Below are positions 48,576 through 62,571 of a stretch of 64,000 bases of DNA, piece by piece. This stretch comes from Argentina anserina (lineage: Eukaryota; Streptophyta; Magnoliopsida; Rosales; Rosaceae): NCBI RefSeq assembly GCF_933775445.1, contig NW_026089480.1:62001-126000 (forward strand), in the 5' to 3' direction. The notes beneath the pieces are model-generated. The model was not told where the DNA came from, ran no database searches, and saw nothing but the letters and a program-made list of their open reading frames with translations. Numbering within the stretch: position 1 is the first letter of the stretch; the number at the start of each line of letters is the position of its first letter. Position numbers and translations under genes: made by a program.

Positions 48576-51551
48576 CATCAGAAAGCCGTTCACAACGATA
48601 TTCAAATGAGAATTGAAAAGATAGACAATTGGAATAGTAAAGATACGAAAACGATGTAAAGATACTCAGGTTGAAAGAAACACACTCCGACACTTGCAAA
48701 ACTCTCAAATTCAATAGAAACTCGCATCTGAACGTCTTACAGAAAGATACTCATATGAGAATTGAAAAGATACACAGTTGGAATAGTAAAGATACGCAAA
48801 CGATGTAAAGATACTCAGTTTGAAAGAAACACACTCCCACACTTGCAAAACTCTCAAATTCAATAGAAACTCGCATCAGAAAGCCGTTCACAACGATATT
48901 CAAATGAGAATTGAAAAGATAGACAATTGGAATAGTAAAGATACGCAAACGATGTAAAGATACTCAGTTTGAAAGAAACACACTCCCACACTTGCAAAAC
49001 TCTCAAATTCAATAGAAACTCGCATCAGAACGTCTTACAGAAAGATACTCATATGTGAATTGAAAAGATACACAGTTGGAATAGTAAAGATACGCAAACG
49101 ATGTAAAGATACTCAGTTTGAAAGAAACACACTCCCACACTTGCAAAACTCTCAAATTCAATAGAAACTCGCATCAGAACGTCTTACAGAAAGATACTCA
49201 TATGAGAATTGAAAAGATACACAGTTGGAATAGTAAAGATACGCAAACGATGTAAAGATACTCAGTTTGAAAGAAACACACTCCGACACTTGCAAAACTC
49301 CTAAAATCAATAGAAACTCGCATCTGGAATCCGTTCAGAACGATACTCAAACGAGTATTGAAAAGATAGACAATTGGAATAGTAAAGATACGCAAACGAT
49401 GTAAAGATACTCAGTTTGGAAGAAACACACTCCAACACTTGCAAAACTCTCAAATTCAATAGAAACTCGCATCAGAACGTCTTACAGAAAGATACTCAAA
49501 TGAGAATTGAAAAGATACACATTTGGAATAGTAAACATACGCAAACGATGTAAAGATACTCAGTTTGAAAGAAACACACTCCCACACTTGCAAAACTCTC
49601 AAATTCAATTGAAACTCGCATCAGAAAGCCGTTCAGAAAGATACTGAAACGAGAATTGAAAAGAAACACAATTGTAATAGTAAACATACGCAAACGATGT
49701 AAAGATACTCAGTTTGAAAGAAACACACTCCCACACTTGCAAAACTCTCAAATTCAATAGAAACTCGCATCTGAAATCCGTTCAGAACGATACTCAAATG
49801 AGAATTGAAAAGATAGACAGTTGGAATAGTAAAGATACGCAAACGATGTAAAGATACTCAGTTTGAAAGAAACACACTCCCACACTTGCACAACTCTCAA
49901 ATTCAATAGAAACTCGCGTCAGAACGTCTTACAGAAAGATACTCAAATGAGAATTGAAAAGATACACAATTGGAATAGTAAAGATACGCAAACGATGTAA
50001 AGATACTCAGTTTGAAAGAAACACACTCCCACACTTGCAAAACTCAAATTCAATAGAAACTCGCATCAGAAACCTTACAGAAAGATACTCAAACGAGAAT
50101 TGAAAAGATACACAATTGGAATAGTAAAGATACGCAAACGATGTAAAGATACTCAGTTTGAAAGAAACACACTCCGACACTTGCAAAACTCTCAAAATCA
50201 ATAGAAACTCGCATCAAAAAGCCGTTCAGAAAGATACTCAAACGAGAATTGAAAAGATACACAATTGGAATAGTAAAGATACGAAAATGATGTAAAGATA
50301 CTCAGGTTGAAAGAAACACACTCCGACACTTGCAAAACTCTCAAATTCAATAGATACTCGCATCTGAAATCCGTTCAGAAAGATACTCAAACGAGAATTG
50401 AAAAGATACACAATTGTAATAGTAAAGATACGCAAACGATGTAAAGATACTCAGTTTGAAAGAAACACACTCCCACACTTGCAAAACTCTCAAATTCAAT
50501 AGAAACTCGCATCAGAACGTCTTACAGAAAGATACTCAAATGAGAATTGAAAAGATACACAATTGGAATAGTAAAGATACGCAAACGATGTAAAGATAGT
50601 CAGTTTGAAAGAAATACACTCCCACACTTGCAAAACTCTCAAAATCAATAGAAACTCGCATCAGAAAGCCGTTCAGAAAGATACTCAAACGAGAATTGAA
50701 AAGATACACAATTGTAATAGTAAAGGTACGCAAACGATGTAAAGATACTCAGTTTGAAAGAAACACACTCCCACACTTGCTTACTCTCAAATTTAATAGA
50801 AACTCGCATCAGAAAGCCGTTCACAACGATATTCAAATGAGAATTGAAAAGATAGACAATTGGAATAGTAAAGATACGCAAACGATGTAAAGATACTCAG
50901 TTTGAAAGAAACACACTCCCACACTTGCAAAACTCTGAAATTCAATAGAAACTCGCATCAGAAAGCCGTTCACAACGATATTCAAATGAGAATTGAAAAG
51001 ATAGACAATTGGAATAGTAAAGATACGCAAACGATGTAAAGATACTCAGTTTGGAAGAAACACACTCCAACACTTGCAAAACTCTCAAATTCAATAGAAA
51101 CTCGCATCTGAAATCCGTTCAGAAAGATACTCAAACGAGAATTGAAAAGATACACAATTATAATAGTAAAGATACGCAAACGATGTAAAGATACTCAGTT
51201 TGAAAGAAACACACTCCGACACTTGCAAAACTCTCAAATTCAATAGAAACTCGCATCTGAAATCCGTTCACAAAGATATTCAAATGAGAATTGAAAAGAT
51301 ACACAGTTGGAATAGTAAAGATACGCAAACGATGTAAAGATACTCAGTTTGAAAGAAACACACTCCCACACTTGCAAAACTCTGAAATTCAATAGAAACT
51401 CGCATCAGAAAGCCGTTCACAACGATATTCAAATGAGAATTGAAAAGATAGACAATTGGAATAGTAAAGATACGCAAACGATGTAAAGATAGTCAGTTTG
51501 AAAGAAACACACTCCCACACTTGCAAAACTCTCAAATTCAATAGAAACTCG
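48576..51551 (+). repeat. 20-monomer HOR of 2,976 bp, copy 1
   Basis: Twenty monomers, 4 bp short of 20 x 149. The deficit comes from caaaactcaaattc (-2) and cagaaaccttac (-1) at about 50038-50073, and from cacttgcttactctc (-1) at about 50778. The unit recurs at 51552, with the indels and rare variants such as acgagtattg, tagatactcg and atcaaaaagcc at identical spacing. Confidence 0.9.
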
Positions 51552-54527
51552 CATCAGAAAGCCGTTCACAACGATATTCAAATGAGAATTGAAAAGATAG
51601 ACAATTGGAATAGTAAAGATACGAAAACGATGTAAAGATACTCAGGTTGAAAGAAACACACTCCGACACTTGCAAAACTCTCAAATTCAATAGAAACTCG
51701 CATCTGAACGTCTTACAGAAAGATACTCATATGAGAATTGAAAAGATACACAGTTGGAATAGTAAAGATACGCAAACGATGTAAAGATACTCAGTTTGAA
51801 AGAAACACACTCCCACACTTGCAAAACTCTCAAATTCAATAGAAACTCGCATCAGAAAGCCGTTAACAACGATATTCAAATGAGAATTGAAAAGATAGAC
51901 AATTGGAATAGTAAAGATACGCAAACGATGTAAAGATACTCAGTTTGAAAGAAACACACTCCCACACTTGCAAAACTCTCAAATTCAATAGAAACTCGCA
52001 TCAGAACGTCTTACAGAAAGATACTCATATGTGAATTGAAAAGATACACAGTTGGAATAGTAAAGATACGCAAACGATGTAAAGATACTCAGTTTGAAAG
52101 AAACACACTCCCACACTTGCAAAACTCTCAAATTCAATAGAAACTCGCATCAGAACGTCTTACAGAAAGATACTCATATGAGAATTGAAAAGATACACAG
52201 TTGGAATAGTAAAGATACGCAAACGATGTAAAGATACTCAGTTTGAAAGAAACACACTCCGACACTTGCAAAACTCCTAAAATCAATAGAAACTCGCATC
52301 TGGAATCCGTTCAGAACGATACTCAAACGAGTATTGAAAAGATAGACAATTGGAATAGTAAAGATACGCAAACGATGTAAAGATACTCAGTTTGGAAGAA
52401 ACACACTCCAACACTTGCAAAACTCTCAAATTCAATAGAAACTCGCATCAGAACGTCTTACAGAAAGATACTCAAATGAGAATTGAAAAGATACACATTT
52501 GGAATAGTAAACATACGCAAACGATGTAAAGATACTCAGTTTGAAAGAAACACACTCCCACACTTGCAAAACTCTCAAATTCAATTGAAACTCGCATCAG
52601 AAAGCCGTTCAGAAAGATACTGAAACGAGAATTGAAAAGAAACACAATTGTAATAGTAAACATACGCAAACGATGTAAAGATACTCAGTTTGAAAGAAAC
52701 ACACTCCCACACTTGCAAAACTCTCAAATTCAATAGAAACTCGCATCTGAAATCCGTTCAGAACGATACTCAAATGAGAATTGAAAAGATAGACAGTTGG
52801 AATAGTAAAGATACGCAAACGATGTAAAGATACTCAGTTTGAAAGAAACACACTCCCACACTTGCACAACTCTCAAATTCAATAGAAACTCGCGTCAGAA
52901 CGTCTTACAGAAAGATACTCAAATGAGAATTGAAAAGATACACAATTGGAATAGTAAAGATACGCAAACGATGTAAAGATACTCAGTTTGAAAGAAACAC
53001 ACTCCCACACTTGCAAAACTCAAATTCAATAGAAACTCGCATCAGAAACCTTACAGAAAGATACTCAAACGAGAATTGAAAAGATACACAATTGGAATAG
53101 TAAAGATACGCAAACGATGTAAAGATACTCAGTTTGAAAGAAACACACTCCGACACTTGCAAAACTCTCAAAATCAATAGAAACTCGCATCAAAAAGCCG
53201 TTCAGAAAGATACTCAAACGAGAATTGAAAAGATACACAATTGGAATAGTAAAGATACGAAAATGATGTAAAGATACTCAGGTTGAAAGAAACACACTCC
53301 GACACTTGCAAAACTCTCAAATTCAATAGATACTCGCATCTGAAATCCGTTCAGAAAGATACTCAAACGAGAATTGAAAAGATACACAATTGTAATAGTA
53401 AAGATACGCAAACGATGTAAAGATACTCAGTTTGAAAGAAACACACTCCCACACTTGCAAAACTCTCAAATTCAATAGAAACTCGCATCAGAACGTCTTA
53501 CAGAAAGATACTCAAATGAGAATTGAAAAGATACACAATTGGAATAGTAAAGATACGCAAACGATGTAAAGATAGTCAGTTTGAAAGAAATACACTCCCA
53601 CACTTGCAAAACTCTCAAAATCAATAGAAACTCGCATCAGAAAGCCGTTCAGAAAGATACTCAAACGAGAATTGAAAAGATACACAATTGTAATAGTAAA
53701 GGTACGCAAACGATGTAAAGATACTCAGTTTGAAAGAAACACACTCCCACACTTGCTTACTCTCAAATTTAATAGAAACTCGCATCAGAAAGCCGTTCAC
53801 AACGATATTCAAATGAGAATTGAAAAGATAGACAATTGGAATAGTAAAGATACGCAAACGATGTAAAGATACTCAGTTTGAAAGAAACACACTCCCACAC
53901 TTGCAAAACTCTGAAATTCAATAGAAACTCGCATCAGAAAGCCGTTCACAACGATATTCAAATGAGAATTGAAAAGTTGGACAATTGGAATAGTAAAGAT
54001 ACGCAAACGATGTAAAGATACTCAGTTTGGAAGAAACACACTCCAACACTTGCAAAACTCTCAAATTCAATAGAAACTCGCATCTGAAATCCGTTCAGAA
54101 AGATACTCAAACGAGAATTGAAAAGATACACAATTATAATAGTAAAGATACGCAAACGATGTAAAGATACTCAGTTTGAAAGAAACACACTCCGACACTT
54201 GCAAAACTCTGAAATTCAATAGAAACTCGCATCTGAAATCCGTTCACAAAGATATTCAAATGAGAATTGAAAAGATACACAGTTGGAATAGTAAAGATAC
54301 GCAAACGATGTAAAGATACTCAGTTTGAAAGAAACACACTCCCACACTTGCAAAACTCTGAAATTCAATAGAAACTCGCATCAGAAAGCCGTTCACAACG
54401 ATATTCAAATGAGAATTGAAAAGATAGACAATTGGAATAGTAAAGATACGCAAACGATGTAAAGATACTCAGTTTGAAAGAAACACACTCCCACACTTGC
54501 AAAACTCTCAAATTCAATAGAAACTCG
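51552..54527 (+). repeat. 20-monomer HOR of 2,976 bp, copy 2
   Basis: This near-perfect copy of 48576-51551 carries all three length-changing indels. Its private changes are few, for example gttaacaacg at about 51863, gaaaagttggac at about 53975 and aactctgaaattc at about 54208. The last of these recurs in the 19-mer copies to the right. Confidence 0.9.
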
Positions 54528-56762
54528 CATCAGAAAGCCGTTCACAACGATATTCAAATGAGAATTGAAAAGATAGACAATTGGAATAGTAAAGATACGA
54601 AAACGATGTAAAGATACTCAGGTTGAAAGAAACACACTCCGACACTTGCAAAACTCTCAAATTCAATAGAAACTCGCATCTGAACGTCTTACAGAAAGAT
54701 ACTCATATGAGAATTGAAAAGATACACAGTTGGAATAGTAAAGATACGCAAACGATGTAAAGATACTCAGTTTGAAAGAAACACACTCCCACACTTGCAA
54801 AACTCTCAAATTCAATAGAAACTCGCATCAGAAAGCCGTTCACAACGATATTCAAATGAGAATTGAAAAGATAGACAATTGGAATAGTAAAGATACGCAA
54901 ACGATGTAAAGATACTCAGTTTGAAAGAAACACACTCCCACACTTGCAAAACTCTCAAATTCAATAGAAACTCGCATCAGAACGTCTTACAGAAAGATAC
55001 TCATATGTGAATTGAAAAGATACACAGTTGGAATAGTAAAGATACGCAAACGATGTAAAGATACTCAGTTTGAAAGAAACACACTCCCACACTTGCAAAA
55101 CTCTCAAATTCAATAGAAACTCGCATCAGAACGTCTTACAGAAAGATACTCATATGAGAATTGAAAAGATACACAGTTGGAATAGTAAAGATACGCAAAC
55201 GATGTAAAGATACTCAGTTTGAAAGAAACACACTCCGACACTTGCAAAACTCCTAAAATCAATAGAAACTCGCATCTGGAATCCGTTCAGAACGATACTC
55301 AAACGAGAATTGAAAAGATAGACAATTGGAATAGTAAAGATACGCAAACGATGTAAAGATACTCAGTTTGGAAGAAACACACTCCAACACTTGCAAAACT
55401 CTCAAATTCAATAGAAACTCGCATCAGAACGTCTTACAGAAAGATACTCAAATGAGAATTGAAAAGATACACATTTGGAATAGTAAACATACGCAAACGA
55501 TGTAAAGATACTCAGTTTGAAAGAAACACACTCCCACACTTGCAAAACTCTCAAATTCAATTGAAACTCGCATCAGAAAGCCGTTCAGAAAGATACTGAA
55601 ACGAGAATTGAAAAGAAACACAATTGTAATAGTAAACATACGCAAACGATGTAAAGATACTCAGTTTGAAAGAAACACACTCCCACACTTGCAAAACTCT
55701 CAAATTCAATAGAAACTCGCATCTGAAATCCGTTCAGAACGATACTCAAATGAGAATTGAAAAGATAGACAGTTGGAATAGTAAAGATACGCAAACGATG
55801 TAAAGATACTCAGTTTGAAAGAAACACACTCCCACACTTGCAAAACTCTCAAATTCAATAGAAACTCGCATCAGAACGTCTTACAGAAAGATACTCATTT
55901 GAGAATTGAAAAGATACACAGTTGGAATAGTAAAGATACGCAAACGATGTAAAGATACTCAGTTTGAAAGAAACACACTCTGACACTTGCAAAACTCCTA
56001 AAATCAATAGAAACTCGCATCTGGAATCCGTTCAGAACGATACTCAAACGAGAATTTAAAAGATAGACAATTGGAATAGTAAAGATACGCAAACGATGTA
56101 AAGATACTCAGTTTGAAAGAAACACACTCCCACACTTGCAAAACTCTTAAATTCAATTGAAACTCGCATCAGAAAGCCGTTCAGAAAGATACTGAAACGA
56201 GAATTGAAAAGAAACACAATTGTAATAGTAAACATACGCAAACGATGTAAAGATACTCAGTTTGAAAGAAACACACTCCCACACTTGCAAAACTCTCAAA
56301 TTCAATAGAAACTCGCATCTGAAATCCGTTCAGAACGATACTCAAATGAGAATTGAAAAGATAGACAGTTGGAATAGTAAAGATACGCAAACGATGTAAA
56401 GATACTCAGTTTGAAAGAAACACACTCCCACACTTGCAAAACTCTCAAATTCAATAGAAACTCGCATCAGAACGTCTTACAGAAAGATACTCATTTGAGA
56501 ATTGAAAAGATACACAGTTGGAATAGTAAAGATACGCAAACGATGTAAAGATACTCAGTTTGAAAGAAACACACTCTGACACTTGCAAAACTCCTAAAAT
56601 CAATAGAAACTCGCATCTGGAATCCGTTCAGAACGATACTCAAACGAGAATTGAAAAGATAGACAATTGGAATAGTAAAGATACGCAAACGATGTAAAGA
56701 TACTCAGTTTGAAAGAAACACACTCCCACACTTGCAAAACTCTGAAATTCAATAGAAACTCG
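53932..56762 (+). repeat. 19-monomer HOR of 2,831 bp, copy 1
   Basis: Exactly 19 x 149 bp. It shares its first 13 monomers with the 20-mer. It then has a four-monomer block (ctcatttgag, tggaatccg with gaatttaaaag, actcttaaattcaattg, gacagttgg) and a second round of ctcatttgag and tggaatccg monomers. The 596-bp four-monomer step (55869 to 56465) is itself a tandem duplication. Confidence 0.9.
54528..55868 (+). repeat. 20-monomer HOR, copy 3 (first nine monomers)
   Basis: The 2,976-bp register continues for about nine monomers and then breaks near 55869, where the monomer with ctcatttgag begins. From here the 2,831-bp register takes over. The acgagtattg of copies 1 and 2 is acgagaattg here. 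Confidence 0.86.
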
Positions 56763-59593
56763 CATCAGAAAGCCGTTCACAACGATATTCAAATGAGAAT
56801 TGAAAAGATAGACAATTGGAATAGTAAAGATACGCAAACGATGTAAAGATACTCAGTTTGGAAGAAACACACTCCAACACTTGCAAAACTCTCAAATTCA
56901 ATAGAAACTCGCATCTGAAATCCGTTCAGAAAGATACTCAAACGAGAATTGAAAAGATACACAATTATAATAGTAAAGATACGCAAACGATGTAAAGATA
57001 CTCAGTTTGAAAGAAACACACTCCGACACTTGCAAAACTCTGAAATTCAATAGAAACTCGCATCTGAAATCCGTTCACAAAGATATTCAAATGAGAATTG
57101 AAAAGATACACAGTTGGAATAGTAAAGATACGCAAACGATGTAAAGATACTCAGTTTGAAAGAAACACACTCCCACACTTGCAAAACTCTGAAATTCAAT
57201 AGAAACTCGCATCAGAAAGCCGTTCACAACGATATTCAAATGAGAATTGAAAAGATAGACAATTGGAATAGTAAAGATACGCAAACGATGTAAAGATACT
57301 CAGTTTGAAAGAAACACACTCCCACACTTGCAAAACTCTCAAATTCAATAGAAACTCGCATCAGAAAGCCGTTCACAACGATATTCAAATGAGAATTGAA
57401 AAGATAGACAATTGGAATAGTAAAGATACGAAAACGATGTAAAGATACTCAGGTTGAAAGAAACACACTCCGACACTTGCAAAACTCTCAAATTCAATAG
57501 AAACTCGCATCTGAACGTCTTACAGAAAGATACTCATATGAGAATTGAAAAGATACACAGTTGGAATAGTAAAGATACGCAAACGATGTAAAGATACTCA
57601 GTTTGAAAGAAACACACTCCCACACTTGCAAAACTCTCAAATTCAATAGAAACTCGCATCAGAAAGCCGTTCACAACGATATTCAAATGAGAATTGAAAA
57701 GATAGACAATTGGAATAGTAAAGATACGCAAACGATGTAAAGATACTCAGTTTGAAAGAAACACACTCCCACACTTGCAAAACTCTCAAATTCAATAGAA
57801 ACTCGCATCAGAACGTCTTACAGAAAGATACTCATATGTGAATTGAAAAGATACACAGTTGGAATAGTAAAGATACGCAAACGATGTAAAGATACTCAGT
57901 TTGAAAGAAACACACTCCCACACTTGCAAAACTCTCAAATTCAATAGAAACTCGCATCAGAACGTCTTACAGAAAGATACTCATATGAGAATTGAAAAGA
58001 TACACAGTTGGAATAGTAAAGATACGCAAACGATGTAAAGATACTCAGTTTGAAAGAAACACACTCCGACACTTGCAAAACTCCTAAAATCAATAGAAAC
58101 TCGCATCTGGAATCCGTTCAGAACGATACTCAAACGAGAATTGAAAAGATAGACAATTGGAATAGTAAAGATACGCAAACGATGTAAAGATACTCAGTTT
58201 GGAAGAAACACACTCCAACACTTGCAAAACTCTCAAATTCAATAGAAACTCGCATCAGAACGTCTTACAGAAAGATACTCAAATGAGAATTGAAAAGATA
58301 CACATTTGGAATAGTAAACATACGCAAACGATGTAAAGATACTCAGTTTGAAAGAAACACACTCCCACACTTGCAAAACTCTCAAATTCAATTGAAACTC
58401 GCATCAGAAAGCCGTTCAGAAAGATACTGAAACGAGAATTGAAAAGAAACACAATTGTAATAGTAAACATACGCAAACGATGTAAAGATACTCAGTTTGA
58501 AAGAAACACACTCCCACACTTGCAAAACTCTCAAATTCAATAGAAACTCGCATCTGAAATCCGTTCAGAACGATACTCAAATGAGAATTGAAAAGATAGA
58601 CAGTTGGAATAGTAAAGATACGCAAACGATGTAAAGATACTCAGTTTGAAAGAAACACACTCCCACACTTGCAAAACTCTCAAATTCAATAGAAACTCGC
58701 ATCAGAACGTCTTACAGAAAGATACTCATTTGAGAATTGAAAAGATACACAGTTGGAATAGTAAAGATACGCAAACGATGTAAAGATACTCAGTTTGAAA
58801 GAAACACACTCTGACACTTGCAAAACTCCTAAAATCAATAGAAACTCGCATCTGGAATCCGTTCAGAACGATACTCAAACGAGAATTTAAAAGATAGACA
58901 ATTGGAATAGTAAAGATACGCAAACGATGTAAAGATACTCAGTTTGAAAGAAACACACTCCCACACTTGCAAAACTCTTAAATTCAATTGAAACTCGCAT
59001 CAGAAAGCCGTTCAGAAAGATACTGAAACGAGAATTGAAAAGAAACACAATTGTAATAGTAAACATACGCAAACGATGTAAAGATACTCAGTTTGAAAGA
59101 AACACACTCCCACACTTGCAAAACTCTCAAATTCAATAGAAACTCGCATCTGAAATCCGTTCAGAACGATACTCAAATGAGAATTGAAAAGATAGACAGT
59201 TGGAATAGTAAAGATACGCAAACGATGTAAAGATACTCAGTTTGAAAGAAACACACTCCCACACTTGCAAAACTCTCAAATTCAATAGAAACTCGCATCA
59301 GAACGTCTTACAGAAAGATACTCATTTGAGAATTGAAAAGATACACAGTTGGAATAGTAAAGATACGCAAACGATGTAAAGATACTCAGTTTGAAAGAAA
59401 CACACTCTGACACTTGCAAAACTCCTAAAATCAATAGAAACTCGCATCTGGAATCCGTTCAGAACGATACTCAAACGAGAATTGAAAAGATAGACAATTG
59501 GAATAGTAAAGATACGCAAACGATGTAAAGATACTCAGTTTGAAAGAAACACACTCCCACACTTGCAAAACTCTGAAATTCAATAGAAACTCG
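56763..59593 (+). repeat. 19-monomer HOR of 2,831 bp, copy 2
   Basis: It appears identical to copy 1 at every diagnostic site I compared. These include gaatttaaaag, actcttaaattcaattg, ctcatttgag in two monomers, ttcacaaagatattc and acaattataatag. Such likeness over 2.8 kb argues for a very recent duplication. Confidence 0.91.
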
Positions 59594-62125
59594 CATCAGA
59601 AAGCCGTTCACAACGATATTCAAATGAGAATTGAAAAGATAGACAATTGGAATAGTAAAGATACGCAAACGATGTAAAGATACTCAGTTTGGAAGAAACA
59701 CACTCCAACACTTGCAAAACTCTCAAATTCAATAGAAACTCGCATCTGAAATCCGTTCAGAAAGATACTCAAACGAGAATTGAAAAGATACACAATTATA
59801 ATAGTAAAGATACGCAAACGATGTAAAGATACTCAGTTTGAAAGAAACACACTCCGACACTTGCAAAACTCTGAAATTCAATAGAAACTCGCATCTGAAA
59901 TCCGTTCACAAAGATATTCAAATGAGAATTGAAAAGATACACAGTTGGAATAGTAAAGATACGCAAACGATGTAAAGATACTCAGTTTGAAAGAAACACA
60001 CTCCCACACTTGCAAAACTCTGAAATTCAATAGAAACTCGCATCAGAAAGCCGTTCACAACGATATTCAAATGAGAATTGAAAAGATAGACAATTGGAAT
60101 AGTAAAGATACGCAAACGATGTAAAGATACTCAGTTTGAAAGAAACACACTCCCACACTTGCAAAACTCTCAAATTCAATAGAAACTCGCATCAGAAAGC
60201 CGTTCACAACGATATTCAAATGAGAATTGAAAAGATAGACAATTGGAATAGTAAAGATACGAAAACGATGTAAAGATACTCAGGTTGAAAGAAACACACT
60301 CCGACACTTGCAAAACTCTCAAATTCAATAGAAACTCGCATCTGAACGTCTTACAGAAAGATACTCATATGAGAATTGAAAAGATACACAGTTGGAATAG
60401 TAAAGATACGCAAACGATGTAAAGATACTCAGTTTGAAAGAAACACACTCCCACACTTGCAAAACTCTCAAATTCAATAGAAACTCGCATCAGAAAGCCG
60501 TTCACAACGATATTCAAATGAGAATTGAAAAGATAGACAATTGGAATAGTAAAGATACGCAAACGATGTAAAGATACTCAGTTTGAAAGAAACACACTCC
60601 CACACTTGCAAAACTCTCAAATTCAATAGAAACTCGCATCAGAACGTCTTACAGAAAGATACTCATATGTGAATTGAAAAGATACACAGTTGGAATAGTA
60701 AAGATACGCAAACGATGTAAAGATACTCAGTTTGAAAGAAACACACTCCCACACTTGCAAAACTCTCAAATTCAATAGAAACTCGCATCAGAACGTCTTA
60801 CAGAAAGATACTCATATGAGAATTGAAAAGATACACAGTTGGAATAGTAAAGATACGCAAACGATGTAAAGATACTCAGTTTGAAAGAAACACACTCCGA
60901 CACTTGCAAAACTCCTAAAATCAATAGAAACTCGCATCTGGAATCCGTTCAGAACGATACTCAAACGAGAATTGAAAAGATAGACAATTGGAATAGTAAA
61001 GATACGCAAACGATGTAAAGATACTCAGTTTGGAAGAAACACACTCCAACACTTGCAAAACTCTCAAATTCAATAGAAACTCGCATCAGAACGTCTTACA
61101 GAAAGATACTCAAATGAGAATTGAAAAGATACACATTTGGAATAGTAAACATACGCAAACGATGTAAAGATACTCAGTTTGAAAGAAACACACTCCCACA
61201 CTTGCAAAACTCTCAAATTCAATTGAAACTCGCATCAGAAAGCCGTTCAGAAAGATACTGAAACGAGAATTGAAAAGAAACACAATTGTAATAGTAAACA
61301 TACGCAAACGATGTAAAGATACTCAGTTTGAAAGAAACACACTCCCACACTTGCAAAACTCTCAAATTCAATAGAAACTCGCATCTGAAATCCGTTCAGA
61401 ACGATACTCAAATGAGAATTGAAAAGATAGACAGTTGGAATAGTAAAGATACGCAAACGATGTAAAGATACTCAGTTTGAAAGAAACACACTCCCACACT
61501 TGCAAAACTCTCAAATTCAATAGAAACTCGCATCAGAACGTCTTACAGAAAGATACTCATTTGAGAATTGAAAAGATACACAGTTGGAATAGTAAAGATA
61601 CGCAAACGATGTAAAGATACTCAGTTTGAAAGAAACACACTCTGACACTTGCAAAACTCCTAAAATCAATAGAAACTCGCATCTGGAATCCGTTCAGAAC
61701 GATACTCAAACGAGAATTGAAAAGATAGACAATTGGAATAGTAAAGATACGCAAACGATGTAAAGATACTCAGTTTGAAAGAAACACACTCCCACACTTG
61801 CAAAACTCTCAAATTCAATTGAAACTCGCATCAGAAAGCCGTTCAGAAAGATACTGAAACGAGAATTGAAAAGAAACACAATTGTAATAGTAAACATACG
61901 CAAACGATGTAAAGATACTCAGTTTGAAAGAAACACACTCCCACACTTGCAAAACTCTCAAATTCAATAGAAACTCGCATCTGAAATCCGTTCAGAACGA
62001 TACTCAAATGAGAATTGAAAAGATAGACAGTTGGAATAGTAAAGATACGCAAACGATGTAAAGATACTCAGTTTGAAAGAAACACACTCCTTACTTGCAA
62101 AACTCTCAAATTCAATAGAAACTCG
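59594..62125 (+). repeat. 19-monomer HOR of 2,831 bp, copy 3 (17 monomers)
   Basis: It follows copies 1 and 2 for about 17 monomers. Towards the end it lacks gaatttaaaag and actcttaaattc, having gaattgaaaag and actctcaaattc instead, as in the block at 34721-35018. The last monomer is 148 bp with ctccttacttg. The right end is therefore a mosaic of the 19-mer and the 34-40 kb domain. Confidence 0.87.
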
Positions 62126-62571
62126 CATCAGAACGTCTTACAGAAAGATACTCAAACGAGAATTGAAAAGATACACAATTGTAATAGTAAAGATACGCAA
62201 ACGATGTAAAGATACTCAGTTTGAAAGAAACACACTCCCACACTTGCAAAACTCTCAAATTCAATAGAAACTCGCATCTGAAATCCGTTCAGAACGATAC
62301 TCAAATGAGAATTGAAAAGATAGACAGTTGGAATAGTAAAGATACGCAAACGATGTAAAGATACTCAGTTTGAAAGAAACACACTCCTTACTTGCAAAAC
62401 TCTCAAATTCAATAGAAACTCGCATCAGAACGTCTTACAGAAAGATACTCAAACGAGAATTGAAAAGATACACAATTGTAATAGTAAAGATACGCAAACG
62501 ATGTAAAGATACTCAGTTTGAAAGAAACACACTCCCACACTTGCAAAACCCTCAAATTCAATAGAAACTCG
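61978..62571 (+). repeat. Tandem 297-bp dimer, two copies
   Basis: A 148-bp monomer (head tgaaatccgttcagaacg, ctccttacttg) plus a 149-bp monomer (head agaacgtcttacag, ttgtaatag) occurs at 61978-62274 and again at 62275-62571. The second copy has aaaaccctcaaatt near its end. The dimer also appears singly at 35019, 38445 and 40082. Confidence 0.86.
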
